Source: Paracoccaceae bacterium
Lineage (GTDB): Bacteria > Pseudomonadota > Alphaproteobacteria > Rhodobacterales > Rhodobacteraceae
Reading direction: 5' to 3'
Length of the DNA: 30,380 nucleotides
Assembly: GCA_020832725.1 (NCBI GenBank)
Contig: JAFIEC010000329.1
Span: forward strand, 1-30,380
Shown here: positions 1 to 8,231 of the stretch, one piece after another
Layout: each line of letters starts with the position of its first letter
Position numbering within the stretch: the stretch's first letter is position 1
Program-made: the position numbers and the translations under genes
Notes under the pieces: model-generated
Told to the model about the DNA's origin: nothing
The model's database searches: none
Seen by the model: the letters and a program-made list of their open reading frames with translations, nothing else

Positions 1-50
1 GGGGGTGGGGGGGGGGGGGGGGGGGGGGGTAATGGGGGGGGGGCCCCGCG
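1..50. other. Poly-G low-complexity contig end
   Basis: Nearly every base from 1 to about 45 is G, broken only by single T bases and one TAA trinucleotide, followed by CCCC. The following sequence is ordinary GC-rich coding DNA. Homopolymeric G at the very end of a contig is typical of dark-cycle calls in two-colour sequencing, so this is most likely technical rather than biological. Confidence 0.8.
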
Positions 51-62
51 CACGCAACAGAT

Positions 63-1049
63 TCAGCGTGTCAGGCCCAGATTGCCGAGAAGGGCGCCAT
101 AGGTGGCGTGGTTCGACTGGATCTGGCTTCCGAAGGCATCCGCGTCGAGATAGGTCGGGATTACCCCGAGAGCGGCCAGCCGCTCCAGAACCTCCGGGTC
201 CTGCAGGGCTTCGGCGACTGCGTCCGAGAAACCCTGAACCGCTTCCTCTGGAACACCGGCCGGTGCGATGAAGCCGAACCAGGATGCGATACCGTCGAAG
301 CCGTCGAAGCCCAGTTCCTTCATGGTCGGAACGTCGGGAAGGCCCTGCCAGCGCACCTCGTTCAGTATCGCCACCGGCCGGACGGCCCCGGCCTGGGCCT
401 GACGCAGGACCACGGCGTCGAACTGCCCGTCGATATGCCCGCCCATGACATTGTTCATCGCCTCGGCTGATCCCTGGAACGGGACGTGGGTGACCTCGAT
501 ACCGGCCGCATCGGCGAAGATCTCGACATATAGATGGGTGATCGAGCCGATCCCGGCCGATCCGAAGGTCACACCGCCCGGGTTCTCCCTTGCATATGCA
601 ATGATGTCTTCGAGGGATTGCGGGGGGAAATCGTTTCTTACCGCCATGGCCCCATAGCTTTCCGCGACCTTGGCCACGGGCTGGATATCGCCCAGCGGAT
701 CATAGGCGACATCCCGCATGTGCGGGGCGATCGCCAGTGTCGCCGTGGGCACGAAGCCGAAGGTCGCGCCGTCGGGGCGCGCGCCGGCGATCCGGGTTGT
801 CCCGATCGTGCCGCCACCGCCGCTGATATTCTCGATGACGATTGATGTCCCGAGGATACGCTCCAGCGCGGGAACGACCGCGCGGGGGATATTGTCGGAT
901 GTGCCGCCCGGGGCATAGGGAACAATCACCCTGAGCGTACCCGAGGGCCAATCGGCCAACGCCTGTCCGGGGATGGCGACCGCCATGGCGGCGGCCGCGG
1001 CAAGCAGCGCCGCCCTGCGGGTGAAAGGGCCAGTCGTGTTGTCATTCAT
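63..1049 (-). CDS. TTT (Bug) family substrate-binding receptor
   Basis: This is a periplasmic receptor of the tripartite tricarboxylate transporter family, which binds small, mostly carboxylate or amide ligands. An N-terminal export signal carries a twin arginine (FTRRAALL) before an Ala-rich stretch ending in GQALA, so Tat export is possible. The mature part opens with the family pattern WPSGTLRVIVPYAPGG and has the ENISGGGG loop and a PxxPxxxELGF-like segment near the C-terminus. The length, 328 residues, is normal. The start at 1049 is preferred over the ATG at 1055 because the Shine-Dalgarno GGGAGGAG directly abuts the 1055 ATG but lies 6 nt before the 1049 ATG. No TctA or TctB membrane partner is visible; it may lie beyond the contig edge or be encoded elsewhere. 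The gene diverges from the regulator at 1559. Confidence 0.88.
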   Translation of the reverse strand: MNDNTTGPFTRRAALLAAAAAMAVAIPGQALADWPSGTLRVIVPYAPGGTSDNIPRAVVPALERILGTSIVIENISGGGGTIGTTRIAGARPDGATFGFVPTATLAIAPHMRDVAYDPLGDIQPVAKVAESYGAMAVRNDFPPQSLEDIIAYARENPGGVTFGSAGIGSITHLYVEIFADAAGIEVTHVPFQGSAEAMNNVMGGHIDGQFDAVVLRQAQAGAVRPVAILNEVRWQGLPDVPTMKELGFDGFDGIASWFGFIAPAGVPEEAVQGFSDAVAEALQDPEVLERLAALGVIPTYLDADAFGSQIQSNHATYGALLGNLGLTR

Positions 1050-1558
1050 GTTCATCTCCTCCCGTTGTCATTCAGCGCGATCCGGCGGCGTGATCGTCTC
1101 TTCCGGATGAGCAGTTGCCCGGCAATCTCGGCTTGGATTTACCCTCACCTTCTTGGGACAGTAGCAACATTCTCCCATTATATAGGATTAAATCCTGCCA
1201 AGCGAGATAAGCTTACGGCCAGACGGATACATGTCAATCCATTTGTCACGTGCCCGATCAATTGCCCGAGGCACCCGATGCGCGTCTGCAGGCCGGGCGC
1301 ACATGTCCTGGGCCCGGACAGGTGCCGATGGTGCGCCCCGAACGGGATGGCGGCACCAAGTTGCGTCTGTCGGGCCCCACCGACACTCGGCAGCGCATCA
1401 CAGGAACCGGAGCCCCGGGCCTGCCGCCGTGACGAGAACCGCGCCCAAGGTTGCCGGGGCTGCGGGTTCCGCGCTTGACGCAGCCGGCCCGGGCAGCCCA
1501 AATGCCATGGTCCCCGGCCCGGCCTCACCGTCGGCCCATCCCTCACATCGCGACGAGA
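1050..1558. other. Divergent intergenic region, no gene seen
   Basis: About 500 bp separate the TTT receptor from the XRE-cupin regulator. The first 150 bp include an AT-rich island (around 1165-1200) that is the best place for promoters. From about 1230 onward the DNA is GC-rich and its open frames give Arg/Pro-rich translations without recognisable domains, so I call no gene. The regulator would have a long leader if transcribed from the AT-rich island. Confidence 0.6.
1184..1196. promoter_or_regulatory. Perfect short palindrome, possible operator
   Basis: AGGAT-TAA-ATCCT is a perfect 5-bp inverted repeat with a 3-nt centre in the AT-rich part of the receptor/regulator intergenic region, next to a TATATA stretch. 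It could be an operator for either gene. There is no independent support. Confidence 0.3.
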
Positions 1559-2206
1559 ATGACACGAGAACCCCAACGCGGTCGGGCGCGCCTGACCCAG
1601 AACCCGCACCGGCTACGGGAAAATCGCGAGAACAATCTCGAGGTTGCGATCGGCCACCAGGTGCGGGAGTTGCGCAAGCGGCAGCGCCTGACCGTTGCCG
1701 AGCTTGCCACCGGCACCGGCCTTTCGGTGGGGATGCTCTCCAAGATCGAGAATGGGCTGATCTCGCCCTCGCTGACCACCCTGCAGATGCTTGCGAACGC
1801 GCTGTCCGTCCCGCTTGTGCAGCTGTTCTCGCGATACGAAGAACCGCGCGGCGCTATGCATGTGAAGTCCGGAGAAGGCGTCGAGCTGGAGCGCGAGGGC
1901 ACCCGCGCGGGGCATCAATACAACCTTCTCGGCCACATCGGCTCGAACAATTCGGGCGTTGTCGTGGAGCCCTATCTCATCACGCTGGGTGCCGAGAGCG
2001 ACCGCTTCCCTGCCTTCCAGCACGAAGGCATCGAGGTGCTCTATGTCCTGGAGGGGTGTGTCGAATACCGTCACGGGGATCGTATATATTTGCTCGAGCC
2101 CGGCGACAGCCTGATCTTCGACGCCGATTCTCCGCACGGACCGGAAACCCTCGTGACCCTGCCGGTGCGCTACCTGTCCATCATCACCTACCCGCAGGCG
2201 CGCTGA
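1559..2206 (+). CDS. XRE-family regulator with C-terminal cupin domain
   Basis: This is a cytoplasmic DNA-binding regulator of the HTH_3 plus cupin_2 type, often found beside amine and polyamine catabolism genes. Residues about 35-89 form the helix-turn-helix (LRKRQRLTVAELATGTGLS, then SKIENG and SPSL), and residues about 140-205 form the cupin barrel (HEGIEVLYVLEG and LEPGDSLIFDADSPHG), which would sense a small ligand. The protein is 215 residues from the ATG at 1559, normal for the class. The frame is open upstream to 1451, but that extension is a Pro/Arg-rich leader unlike the family. It lies 190 bp upstream of mgsA on the same strand and is the only transcription factor recognised in the window, so it is the natural candidate to control the methylamine operon. 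That is inferred from position. Confidence 0.88.
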   Translation: MTREPQRGRARLTQNPHRLRENRENNLEVAIGHQVRELRKRQRLTVAELATGTGLSVGMLSKIENGLISPSLTTLQMLANALSVPLVQLFSRYEEPRGAMHVKSGEGVELEREGTRAGHQYNLLGHIGSNNSGVVVEPYLITLGAESDRFPAFQHEGIEVLYVLEGCVEYRHGDRIYLLEPGDSLIFDADSPHGPETLVTLPVRYLSIITYPQAR

Positions 2207-2308
2207 TCGCGGCAGGAGCACTGCCTGAAAATGCGGCACCAGCATCCAGGCCCGCCCAGTGCGCGCGCCGTATCGGGCCCCGGCAGCGAACGCGGCGCGT
2301 GCGTGCGA

Positions 2309-2346
2309 TTTTCCCCTTAAAGGAAAACATTTTTCTTGCTAGGAAA
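2309..2346. promoter_or_regulatory. Tandem TTTYC/GGAAA inverted repeats upstream of mgsA
   Basis: Just upstream of mgsA an AT-rich stretch contains TTTTCC-N7-GGAAAA (2309-2327). A second, weaker copy follows, TTTC-N7-GAAA (2332-2346). The AGGAAA half-sites recur exactly 20 bp apart (2321 and 2341), about two helical turns, as expected for adjacent dimers on one face of DNA. This fits an operator of the upstream XRE-cupin regulator overlapping the mgs promoter. Binding is inferred. Confidence 0.45.
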
Positions 2347-2396
2347 TACTGCGGATGCCGGCATCGCTGGCGAATCCCTGAGCGGAGGGTTGAGTC

Positions 2397-3284
2397 ATGT
2401 GTGGCATCGTCGGTCTCTTCCTCAAGAACGAGGCCCTTCGGCCTCGGCTTGGAGACATGCTCACGGACATGCTCGTCACCATGACCGACCGTGGCCCCGA
2501 CAGCGCGGGCATCGCCATTTATGGTGATGCGGCGGATGGCCTGAAGATGACGGTGCAATCCGATGACCCGGGCACTGCCTTTGCGGGACTGGCCGAGGCG
2601 CTTTCGGCGACGGTGGGCAAGGATGTCTCCGTAAGGGTGCTCGATACGCACGCTGTGCTGACATTGCCCGAGGCGGGCGAGGCCGACGCACGCGCGCTTC
2701 TTGCCGGGCGTGGTATCAGGGTGATGGGCTCCGGCCACGCGATGGAGATATTCAAGGAAGTCGGGCTTCCGCGCGACGTGGCCGCGCGGTTTGGACTGCG
2801 CGCCATGGGCGGCAGCCATGGCATCGGCCATACCCGCATGGCCACCGAAAGTGCCGTCACGACCCTGGGTGCCCATCCGTTCTCCACCGGGGCCGATCAG
2901 TGCCTGGTCCATAACGGATCGCTTTCGAACCACAACGCGGTGCGCCGCACACTCTCCTATCGCGGCATCCATACCGAGACCGAGAACGACACCGAGGTTG
3001 CCGCCTGCTACATCACCGCACGGCTGGCCGACGGGGCAAGCCTGGGCCAGGCCCTCGAAAGCGCGCTTGATGACCTCGACGGCTTCTACACCTTTGTCGT
3101 GGGCACGCGCACGGGTTTTGGCGTCGTCCGCGATCCGATTGCCTGCAAGCCGGCGGTCATGGCAGAGACGCCGGAATACGTGGCGTTCGGCTCGGAATAC
3201 CGTGCCCTCGTCGGATTGCCCGGCATCGAGGCTGCCCGGGTCTGGGAACCCGAGCCGGCCACTGTCTATTTCTGGGAACGTTGA
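2397..3284 (+). CDS. mgsA: N-methylglutamate synthase subunit A (class II glutamine amidotransferase, GlxB-like)
   Basis: This is the amidotransferase-like subunit of N-methylglutamate synthase, which moves methylamine from gamma-glutamylmethylamide to form N-methylglutamate with MgsB and MgsC. It starts MCGIVGLF, so Cys2 becomes the N-terminal nucleophile of an Ntn-type glutaminase. DRGPDSAGIAIYG and GIGHTRMATES are further class II amidotransferase blocks, and the HNGSLSNH segment matches the glutamine-binding loop. At 295 residues it corresponds to the glutaminase part of glutamate synthase as a separate protein. A strong Shine-Dalgarno (GGAGGG) precedes the ATG. The next gene begins 2 bp after its stop. 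The alternative label GlxB refers to the same family. Confidence 0.88.
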   Translation: MCGIVGLFLKNEALRPRLGDMLTDMLVTMTDRGPDSAGIAIYGDAADGLKMTVQSDDPGTAFAGLAEALSATVGKDVSVRVLDTHAVLTLPEAGEADARALLAGRGIRVMGSGHAMEIFKEVGLPRDVAARFGLRAMGGSHGIGHTRMATESAVTTLGAHPFSTGADQCLVHNGSLSNHNAVRRTLSYRGIHTETENDTEVAACYITARLADGASLGQALESALDDLDGFYTFVVGTRTGFGVVRDPIACKPAVMAETPEYVAFGSEYRALVGLPGIEAARVWEPEPATVYFWER

Positions 3285-3286
3285 GC

Positions 3287-3970
3287 ATGCAGACCATCGA
3301 CCTTGCCGCCACGACCTTGCGCGAGCTGAATGCCGCCCTGCAGGGCCAGACCGCCAGCACCAACCAGACCGAATGGGAAATCCTCAACCCGCGCGGCGCA
3401 CATGCGCTGGCAGTTGGGCTCGACGCGCCGATCGAAGTGACGGTTCGCGGATCGACGGGCTATTACTGCGCCGGAATGAACAAGCAGGCGACCGTCCGCA
3501 TCACCGGCTCGGCCGGACCGGGCGTTGCTGAAAACATGATGTCGGGCACCGTCGTGATCGACGGTGACGCCAGCCAGTATGCCGGCGCTACCGGGCGCGG
3601 CGGGCTTCTGGTGATCAAGGGCAACGCCTCTTCGCGCTGCGGCATATCGATGAAGGGCATCGACATCGTCGTTCATGGAAGCATCGGCCACATGTCGGCG
3701 TTCATGGCGCAGAAGGGCAACCTTGTGGTGCTCGGAGACGCCGGTGACGGGCTTGGAGACAGCCTCTATGAGGCCCGGCTCTTTGTGCGGGGCGCGGTCA
3801 AGGGACTGGGCGCGGATTGCGTCGAAAAGGAGATGCGCCCCGAGCATCTCGAAATCCTGCGCGATCTTCTGGCGCGTGCCGAAGCCGATGCCTCCCCTGA
3901 AGAGTTCCGCCGCTACGGCTCGGCGCGGTCACTCTATCATTTCCGTGTCGACAACGCGTCCGCCTATTGA
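3287..3970 (+). CDS. mgsB: N-methylglutamate synthase subunit B (glutamate synthase beta-helix domain, GlxC-like)
   Basis: This 227-residue protein corresponds to the C-terminal beta-helix domain of glutamate synthase large subunit as an independent polypeptide. Repeating Gly-rich turns (GSAGPGVAENMMSG, GDASQYAGATGRGG, GNASSRCGISMKG, GDAGDGLGDSLYEA) are the expected parallel beta-helix rungs. It should assemble with MgsA and MgsC and provide structure or channelling rather than catalysis. The ATG at 3287 is chosen over a TTG at 3281 that overlaps the mgsA stop. MgsC follows 10 bp downstream. The mgsA-B-C order is the standard one. Confidence 0.87.
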   Translation: MQTIDLAATTLRELNAALQGQTASTNQTEWEILNPRGAHALAVGLDAPIEVTVRGSTGYYCAGMNKQATVRITGSAGPGVAENMMSGTVVIDGDASQYAGATGRGGLLVIKGNASSRCGISMKGIDIVVHGSIGHMSAFMAQKGNLVVLGDAGDGLGDSLYEARLFVRGAVKGLGADCVEKEMRPEHLEILRDLLARAEADASPEEFRRYGSARSLYHFRVDNASAY

Positions 3971-3980
3971 GGGGCCGAAC

Positions 3981-5312
3981 ATGACCGAACGCACTCCGCC
4001 ACGCGCCCTGCCGCGCCAGTCCGCGACCTTCTCGAACGAAACCAATTCGGAAATCCGGCGGGCAGCGGCCACCGGGATCTATGCCATCCGCGGTGGCGGC
4101 GCCAAACGAAAGGTGCCGCATTTCGACGACCTTCTGTTTCTCGGCGCATCCATCAGCCGATACCCGCTGGAAGGATATCGCGAGAAATGCGCGACCGATG
4201 TATGGCTTGGCACCCGGAATGCGCGCAAACCCCTTCACCTTGAGATTCCCATCACCATCGCCGGAATGAGCTTCGGCTCGCTGTCGGGCCCTGCAAAGGA
4301 GGCGCTGGGGCGCGGTGCGACGGCGGCGGGGACATCCACCACCACGGGCGACGGAGGCATGACAGAGGAAGAGCGCGGCCATTCAAGGACGCTGATCTAC
4401 CAGTACCTCCCTTCCCGCTACGGCATGAATCCCGACGACCTGCGTCGTGCCGACGCCATCGAGGTGGTCGTCGGACAAGGTGCCAAACCCGGTGGCGGAG
4501 GCATGTTGCTGGGTCAGAAGATCACCGAGCGTGTCGCCGGAATGCGTGACCTGCCCGTGGGGATTGACCAGCGCAGCGCGTGCCGCCACCCCGACTGGAC
4601 CGGGCCCGATGACCTCGAGATCAAGATCCTCGAACTGCGCGAGATCACCGGATGGGAGAAGCCGATCTTCGTCAAGATCGGGGGGGCACGTCCCTATTTC
4701 GACACCGCCCTCGCGGTCAAGGCGGGGGCCGATGTCGTGGTGCTCGACGGGATGCAGGGCGGAACAGCCGCCACACAGAACGTCTTCATCGAACATGTCG
4801 GCCAGCCCACGCTCGCGTGCATCCGTCCCGCCGTAAGGGCGCTTCAGGAACTGGGGATGCACCGGAAAGTGCAACTTGTCGTCTCGGGGGGCATCCGGAC
4901 GGGTGCCGACGTGGCCAAGGCGCTGGCGCTTGGGGCCGACGCGGTCTCGATCGGGACTGCGGCGCTGATCGCTCTGGGCGACAACGACCCGCGCTGGGAA
5001 GAGGACTACCGCGCACTCGGCACGACGGCAGGTGCTTATGACGATTGGCACGAGGGCCGCGATCCCGCCGGTATCACGACTCAGGACCCGGCGCTCGCCG
5101 CGCGCCTTGATCCGGTGGAGGCAGGACGGCGGCTGAGGAACTACCTCGCGGTGATGACGCTCGAATGCCAGACCATCGCGCGCGCCTGTGGCAAGAGCCA
5201 TGTCCACAACCTCGAGCCGGAGGATCTCTGCGCACTCACGATCGAGGCTGCGGCCATGGCCGGCGTACCGCTCGCGGGAACCGACTGGATACCCGGCCTC
5301 TCCGGTCTCTAG
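3981..5312 (+). CDS. mgsC: N-methylglutamate synthase subunit C (FMN-binding glutamate synthase domain, GlxD-like)
   Basis: This is the catalytic FMN/TIM-barrel subunit related to the central synthase domain of glutamate synthase. The sequence shows the family blocks ITIAGMSFGSLSG, GDGGMTEEER, GQGAKPGGGGMLLG, IFVKIGGARPYFDTA, VVVLDGMQGGTAAT and LVVSGGIRTGADVAKALALGADAVSIGTAAL; the last is the phosphate/FMN-binding region. At 443 residues the length is normal for stand-alone GlxD/MgsC. A cysteine cluster near the C-terminus (LECQTIARACGKSH) resembles the iron-sulfur ligands of glutamate synthases. The ATG at 3981 follows a GAGGGG Shine-Dalgarno. There is a 65-bp gap with a hairpin before gmaS. 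Confidence 0.9.
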   Translation: MTERTPPRALPRQSATFSNETNSEIRRAAATGIYAIRGGGAKRKVPHFDDLLFLGASISRYPLEGYREKCATDVWLGTRNARKPLHLEIPITIAGMSFGSLSGPAKEALGRGATAAGTSTTTGDGGMTEEERGHSRTLIYQYLPSRYGMNPDDLRRADAIEVVVGQGAKPGGGGMLLGQKITERVAGMRDLPVGIDQRSACRHPDWTGPDDLEIKILELREITGWEKPIFVKIGGARPYFDTALAVKAGADVVVLDGMQGGTAATQNVFIEHVGQPTLACIRPAVRALQELGMHRKVQLVVSGGIRTGADVAKALALGADAVSIGTAALIALGDNDPRWEEDYRALGTTAGAYDDWHEGRDPAGITTQDPALAARLDPVEAGRRLRNYLAVMTLECQTIARACGKSHVHNLEPEDLCALTIEAAAMAGVPLAGTDWIPGLSGL

Positions 5313-5318
5313 CGACCT

Positions 5319-5338
5319 GGGCGCGCCTTCGGGCGCCC
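5319..5338 (+). other. Intercistronic GC hairpin between mgsC and gmaS
   Basis: In the 65-bp gap the bases can fold either as GCGCC-TTCG-GGCGC (5323-5336, a stable UUCG tetraloop) or as a 6-bp stem GGGCGC/GCGCCC with an 8-nt loop (5319-5338). No T-run follows, so it is not a typical intrinsic terminator. It could be an mRNA-processing or stability element that separates expression of mgsABC from gmaS. Confidence 0.45.
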
Positions 5339-5377
5339 CGCAAGGAAAGAGAACGACAACCAGCAGGGATACCGACG

Positions 5378-6682
5378 ATGACAACCGACCTCGCCGAATT
5401 CGCCCGCGAAAAGGGCATCAAGTACTTCATGATCTCCTACACGGACCTGTTCGGCAGCCAGCGCGCCAAGATCGTCCCGGCACAGGCCATCGCCGGCATG
5501 CAGGCCGATGGCGCGGGCTTCGCGGGCTTCGCGTCCTGGCTTGACCTGACGCCTGCGCATCCCGACATGCTGGCGTTGCCCGACCCGGCGGCCGTGGTCC
5601 AGCTTCCCTGGAAGCCGGAAGTCGCCTGGGTGCCCGCCTCCTGCGTGATCGACGATGCGCCGCTGGCGCAGGCACCGCGCAACGTCCTCGCCCGCCAGAT
5701 CGCCGCAGCGGCCGAGCTCGGCCTCACGGTAAAGACCGGCATCGAGGCGGAGTTCTTCCTGCTCGAACCCGACGGAAAGGCCATTTCCGACCCGTTCGAT
5801 ACGGCCGAAAAGCCCTGCTACGACCAGCAGGCGGTGATGCGGCGCTATGACGTGATCGCCGAGATCAGCGACGCCATGCTTGGCCTCGGATGGGAGCCTT
5901 ACCAATCCGATCACGAGGACGCGAATGGCCAGTTCGAGATGAACTGGGCCTTTGCCGACGCCATGACCACAGCCGACCGGCACAGCTTCTTCAAGTTCAT
6001 GGTCAAGTCGGTGGCCGAGCGCCACGGGTTGCGCGCCACCTTCATGCCCAAGCCGATCCTCGGCCTGACCGGCAATGGCTGCCACGTCCATGTCTCTGTC
6101 TGGGACGACAAGGGCATGAATGCCTTCGCCGACCCCTCGCAGGAGCTGGGTCTGTCGGCCCGGGGGCATCATTTCCTGGGCGGCATCATGGCCCATGCCA
6201 CCGCCATGGCCGCGATCACCAACCCTACGGTGAACAGCTACAAGCGGATCAACGCCCCGCGCACGGTTTCCGGTGCGACATGGGCGCCCAATTCCGTAAC
6301 CTGGACCGGGAACAACCGAACCCACATGGTGCGCGTACCGGGGCCAGGAAGGTTCGAACTGCGCCTGCCGGACGGTGCCGCCAACCCCTACCTGCTGCAG
6401 GCCGCGATCATCGCCGCAGGCCTTTCCGGCCTCGCGGCACGGGCGGACCCGGGCAAGCGGCTCGACATCGACATGTATCAGGAGGGCCACAAGATCACAG
6501 ATGCGCCGCGCCTGCCTCTCAACCTGCTCGACGCGTTGCGCGCTTTTGACGCCGACGAGGCCCTCAAGGAAAGCCTAGGCACGGAATTCTCCGCAGCCTA
6601 CGTGAAACTCAAGACCGACGACTGGAACCGATATGCGGCCCACCTGACCCAGTGGGAACGCGATCATACCCTCGATATCTGA
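5378..6682 (+). CDS. gmaS: Gamma-glutamylmethylamide synthetase (glutamine synthetase fold, GlnT-like)
   Basis: It ligates methylamine to the gamma-carboxyl of glutamate using ATP, the entry step of the N-methylglutamate pathway. The 434-residue protein has a glutamine synthetase layout: an N-terminal beta-grasp part with YTDLFGSQRAKIVP, then GIEAEFFLLEPDGK (metal-binding Glu), QFEMNW, the ATP-site block GNGCHVHVS, TVNSYKRINAPRTVSGATW (the NSYKR motif) and FELRLPDGAANPYL. Sequence alone cannot separate GmaS from close relatives using isopropylamine or aniline, or from GlnT; the call rests on its place between mgsABC and mgdABCD. The ATG at 5378 starts at the family N-terminus; the longer open frame upstream overlaps mgsC. 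The next gene starts 3 bp after the stop. Confidence 0.85.
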   Translation: MTTDLAEFAREKGIKYFMISYTDLFGSQRAKIVPAQAIAGMQADGAGFAGFASWLDLTPAHPDMLALPDPAAVVQLPWKPEVAWVPASCVIDDAPLAQAPRNVLARQIAAAAELGLTVKTGIEAEFFLLEPDGKAISDPFDTAEKPCYDQQAVMRRYDVIAEISDAMLGLGWEPYQSDHEDANGQFEMNWAFADAMTTADRHSFFKFMVKSVAERHGLRATFMPKPILGLTGNGCHVHVSVWDDKGMNAFADPSQELGLSARGHHFLGGIMAHATAMAAITNPTVNSYKRINAPRTVSGATWAPNSVTWTGNNRTHMVRVPGPGRFELRLPDGAANPYLLQAAIIAAGLSGLAARADPGKRLDIDMYQEGHKITDAPRLPLNLLDALRAFDADEALKESLGTEFSAAYVKLKTDDWNRYAAHLTQWERDHTLDI

Positions 6683-6685
6683 GCC

Positions 6686-7936
6686 ATGCGCTTTTCCGCA
6701 TTTCGCCTGATACGCGAAGGGCTGACGGGCAACCGTGGCTGGAAGCCCCTGTGGCGCGACCCGGCACCAGGGCCCGCCTATGATCACATCATCGTGGGTG
6801 GCGGGGGCCATGGCCTCGCCACTGCGTATTATCTGGCGGCACGCTACGGCATGCGGCGCATCGCAGTTCTGGAAAAGGGCTGGCTCGGCGGCGGCAATGT
6901 CGGTCGCAACACGACGATCATCCGCTCTAATTACATGCTGCCGGGCAACCAGCCCTTCTACGAGTTCTCGCTCAAGCTGTGGGAAGGGCTGGAGCAGGAG
7001 ATCAACTTCAATGCGATGGTCAGCCAGAGGGGTGTGCTCAACCTCTACCACAGCGATGCCCAGCGCGATGCCTACCGACGGCGCGGAAACGCCATGATCC
7101 TGTCGGGAGCGGACGCCCGCCTTCTGGGCCGCGAGGACGTCCGCCGGATGGCACCCTTTCTCGATTTCGACAATGCCCGCTTCCCGATCCGGGGCGGGCT
7201 GCTCCAGCCCCGCGGCGGCACGGTACGACACGACGCGGTCGCCTGGGGCTATGCGCGGGCGGCGGACAGGTTGGGCGTGGACATCATCCAGAATTGCGAG
7301 GTCACCGGTTTTCGCATTGCCCGGGGCCGTGTCGAGGGTGTCGAGACCTCTCGGGGCTATATCGCCGCGCCTTCGGTCGGTGTGGCGGTCGCTGGCGCAT
7401 CGAGCCAGGTCATGGCCATGGCCGGCATGCGCCTGCCCATCGAAAGCCATGTGCTGCAGGCCTTCGTCTCCGAGGCGCTCAAGCCGGCCATCCCGGGGGT
7501 GATCACCTTCGGTGCCGGGCATTTCTATGTCAGCCAGTCCGACAAGGGCGGGCTTGTCTTCGGCGGCGACATCGACGGCTACAATTCCTATGCCCGCCGC
7601 GGCAACCTGCCGGTTGTGGAGGATGTGGCCGAGGGCGGCATGGCAGTGATGCCGATGATCGGTCGGGCGCGCTTGCTGCGCATGTGGGGCGGCATCGTCG
7701 ACATGTCGATGGACGGAAGTCCGATCATCGACCGAACCCCCGTAGAAGGGCTCTTTCTCAATGCCGGCTGGTGCTATGGCGGCTTCAAGGCCACGCCAGC
7801 CTCCGGCCACGTCTTTGCCCACCTTATCGCCACCGGCCAACCCCACGCGACCGCAAGTGCCTATCGGCTCGACCGTTTCGAGCGCGGCCTTGTGATCGAC
7901 GAAAAGGGCATGGGCGCCCAACCGAACCTTCATTGA
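6686..7936 (+). CDS. mgdA: N-methylglutamate dehydrogenase subunit A (sarcosine oxidase beta-like)
   Basis: This is the flavoprotein subunit of the heterotetrameric enzyme that oxidises N-methylglutamate to glutamate and a one-carbon unit. The FAD Rossmann motif IIVGGGGHGLATAYYL lies at residues 36-50, followed by LEKGWLGGGNVGRNTTIIRSNY. RHDAVAWGYARAAD (His182) matches the region where heterotetrameric sarcosine oxidases attach FMN covalently to a histidine. The C-terminal block WGGIVDMSMDGSPIIDRTPVEGLFLNAGWCYGGFKATP is characteristic of SoxB. At 416 residues the length is normal. The gene order here (SoxB, D, A, G types) equals mgdABCD. Sarcosine or dimethylglycine oxidase activity is the main alternative; the adjacent mgs-gmaS genes favour N-methylglutamate. 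Confidence 0.88.
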   Translation: MRFSAFRLIREGLTGNRGWKPLWRDPAPGPAYDHIIVGGGGHGLATAYYLAARYGMRRIAVLEKGWLGGGNVGRNTTIIRSNYMLPGNQPFYEFSLKLWEGLEQEINFNAMVSQRGVLNLYHSDAQRDAYRRRGNAMILSGADARLLGREDVRRMAPFLDFDNARFPIRGGLLQPRGGTVRHDAVAWGYARAADRLGVDIIQNCEVTGFRIARGRVEGVETSRGYIAAPSVGVAVAGASSQVMAMAGMRLPIESHVLQAFVSEALKPAIPGVITFGAGHFYVSQSDKGGLVFGGDIDGYNSYARRGNLPVVEDVAEGGMAVMPMIGRARLLRMWGGIVDMSMDGSPIIDRTPVEGLFLNAGWCYGGFKATPASGHVFAHLIATGQPHATASAYRLDRFERGLVIDEKGMGAQPNLH

Positions 7937-7943
7937 GGACCGC

Positions 7944-8231
7944 ATGCGCATCCCCCATCCGCTGCTCGGCCTGCGCGACCTGCGCGAGTTCACCTATCTC
8001 GGCGACGCGGCCCTGATCGACAGGCCCGAGGCAACCGCCGACGAGGACAAGGCGGCCCTCAATGCCCATGTTTTCCTGCGGGACAACCCTGCCGGAACCC
8101 ATCGCGAACTTTGGTATCACGAATACGGTGATCGCAGCTGGCTTGTGGTCACCCGGGACACGCGCACCCACGAGATCCTTGGTGCCGAGCTTGCCCGCGA
8201 CGTGGCGCTGGCCGCAGGACGGGACCGATGA
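7944..8231 (+). CDS. mgdB: N-methylglutamate dehydrogenase subunit B (SoxD-like), zinc ligands altered
   Basis: This 95-residue small subunit lies between the SoxB- and SoxA-type genes and has the SoxD core (ALNAHVFLRDNPAGTHRELWYHEYGDRSWLVVTRDT). Known SoxD subunits bind structural zinc through a CxxC near the N-terminus, a His and a later Cys. Here the N-terminal motif reads IPHPLLGLRD, so the first Cys is replaced by His, the second by Leu, and the late Cys by Asp (HEYGD); only the internal His remains clear. The protein has no Cys at all. It overlaps mgdC by 4 bp (ATGA), indicating coupled translation. Zinc binding is therefore doubtful while the structural role is probably kept. Confidence 0.82.
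   Translation: MRIPHPLLGLRDLREFTYLGDAALIDRPEATADEDKAALNAHVFLRDNPAGTHRELWYHEYGDRSWLVVTRDTRTHEILGAELARDVALAAGRDR

Noticed and set aside
1250..1432. Small plus-strand open frame in the 500-bp intergenic region
   Set aside because: Pro/Arg/Gly-rich translation typical of non-coding GC-rich DNA; no Shine-Dalgarno or recognisable motif.
1451..1558. Longer N-terminus for the XRE-cupin regulator
   Set aside because: The extra 36 residues are Pro/Arg-rich and unlike the family; the ATG at 1559 gives the usual short leader before the helix-turn-helix.
6575..7993. Long minus-strand open frame (472 codons) opposite mgdA
   Set aside because: It mirrors a well-supported flavoprotein gene; its translation is His/Arg/Gly-rich with no domain, as usual for antisense frames in GC-rich DNA.
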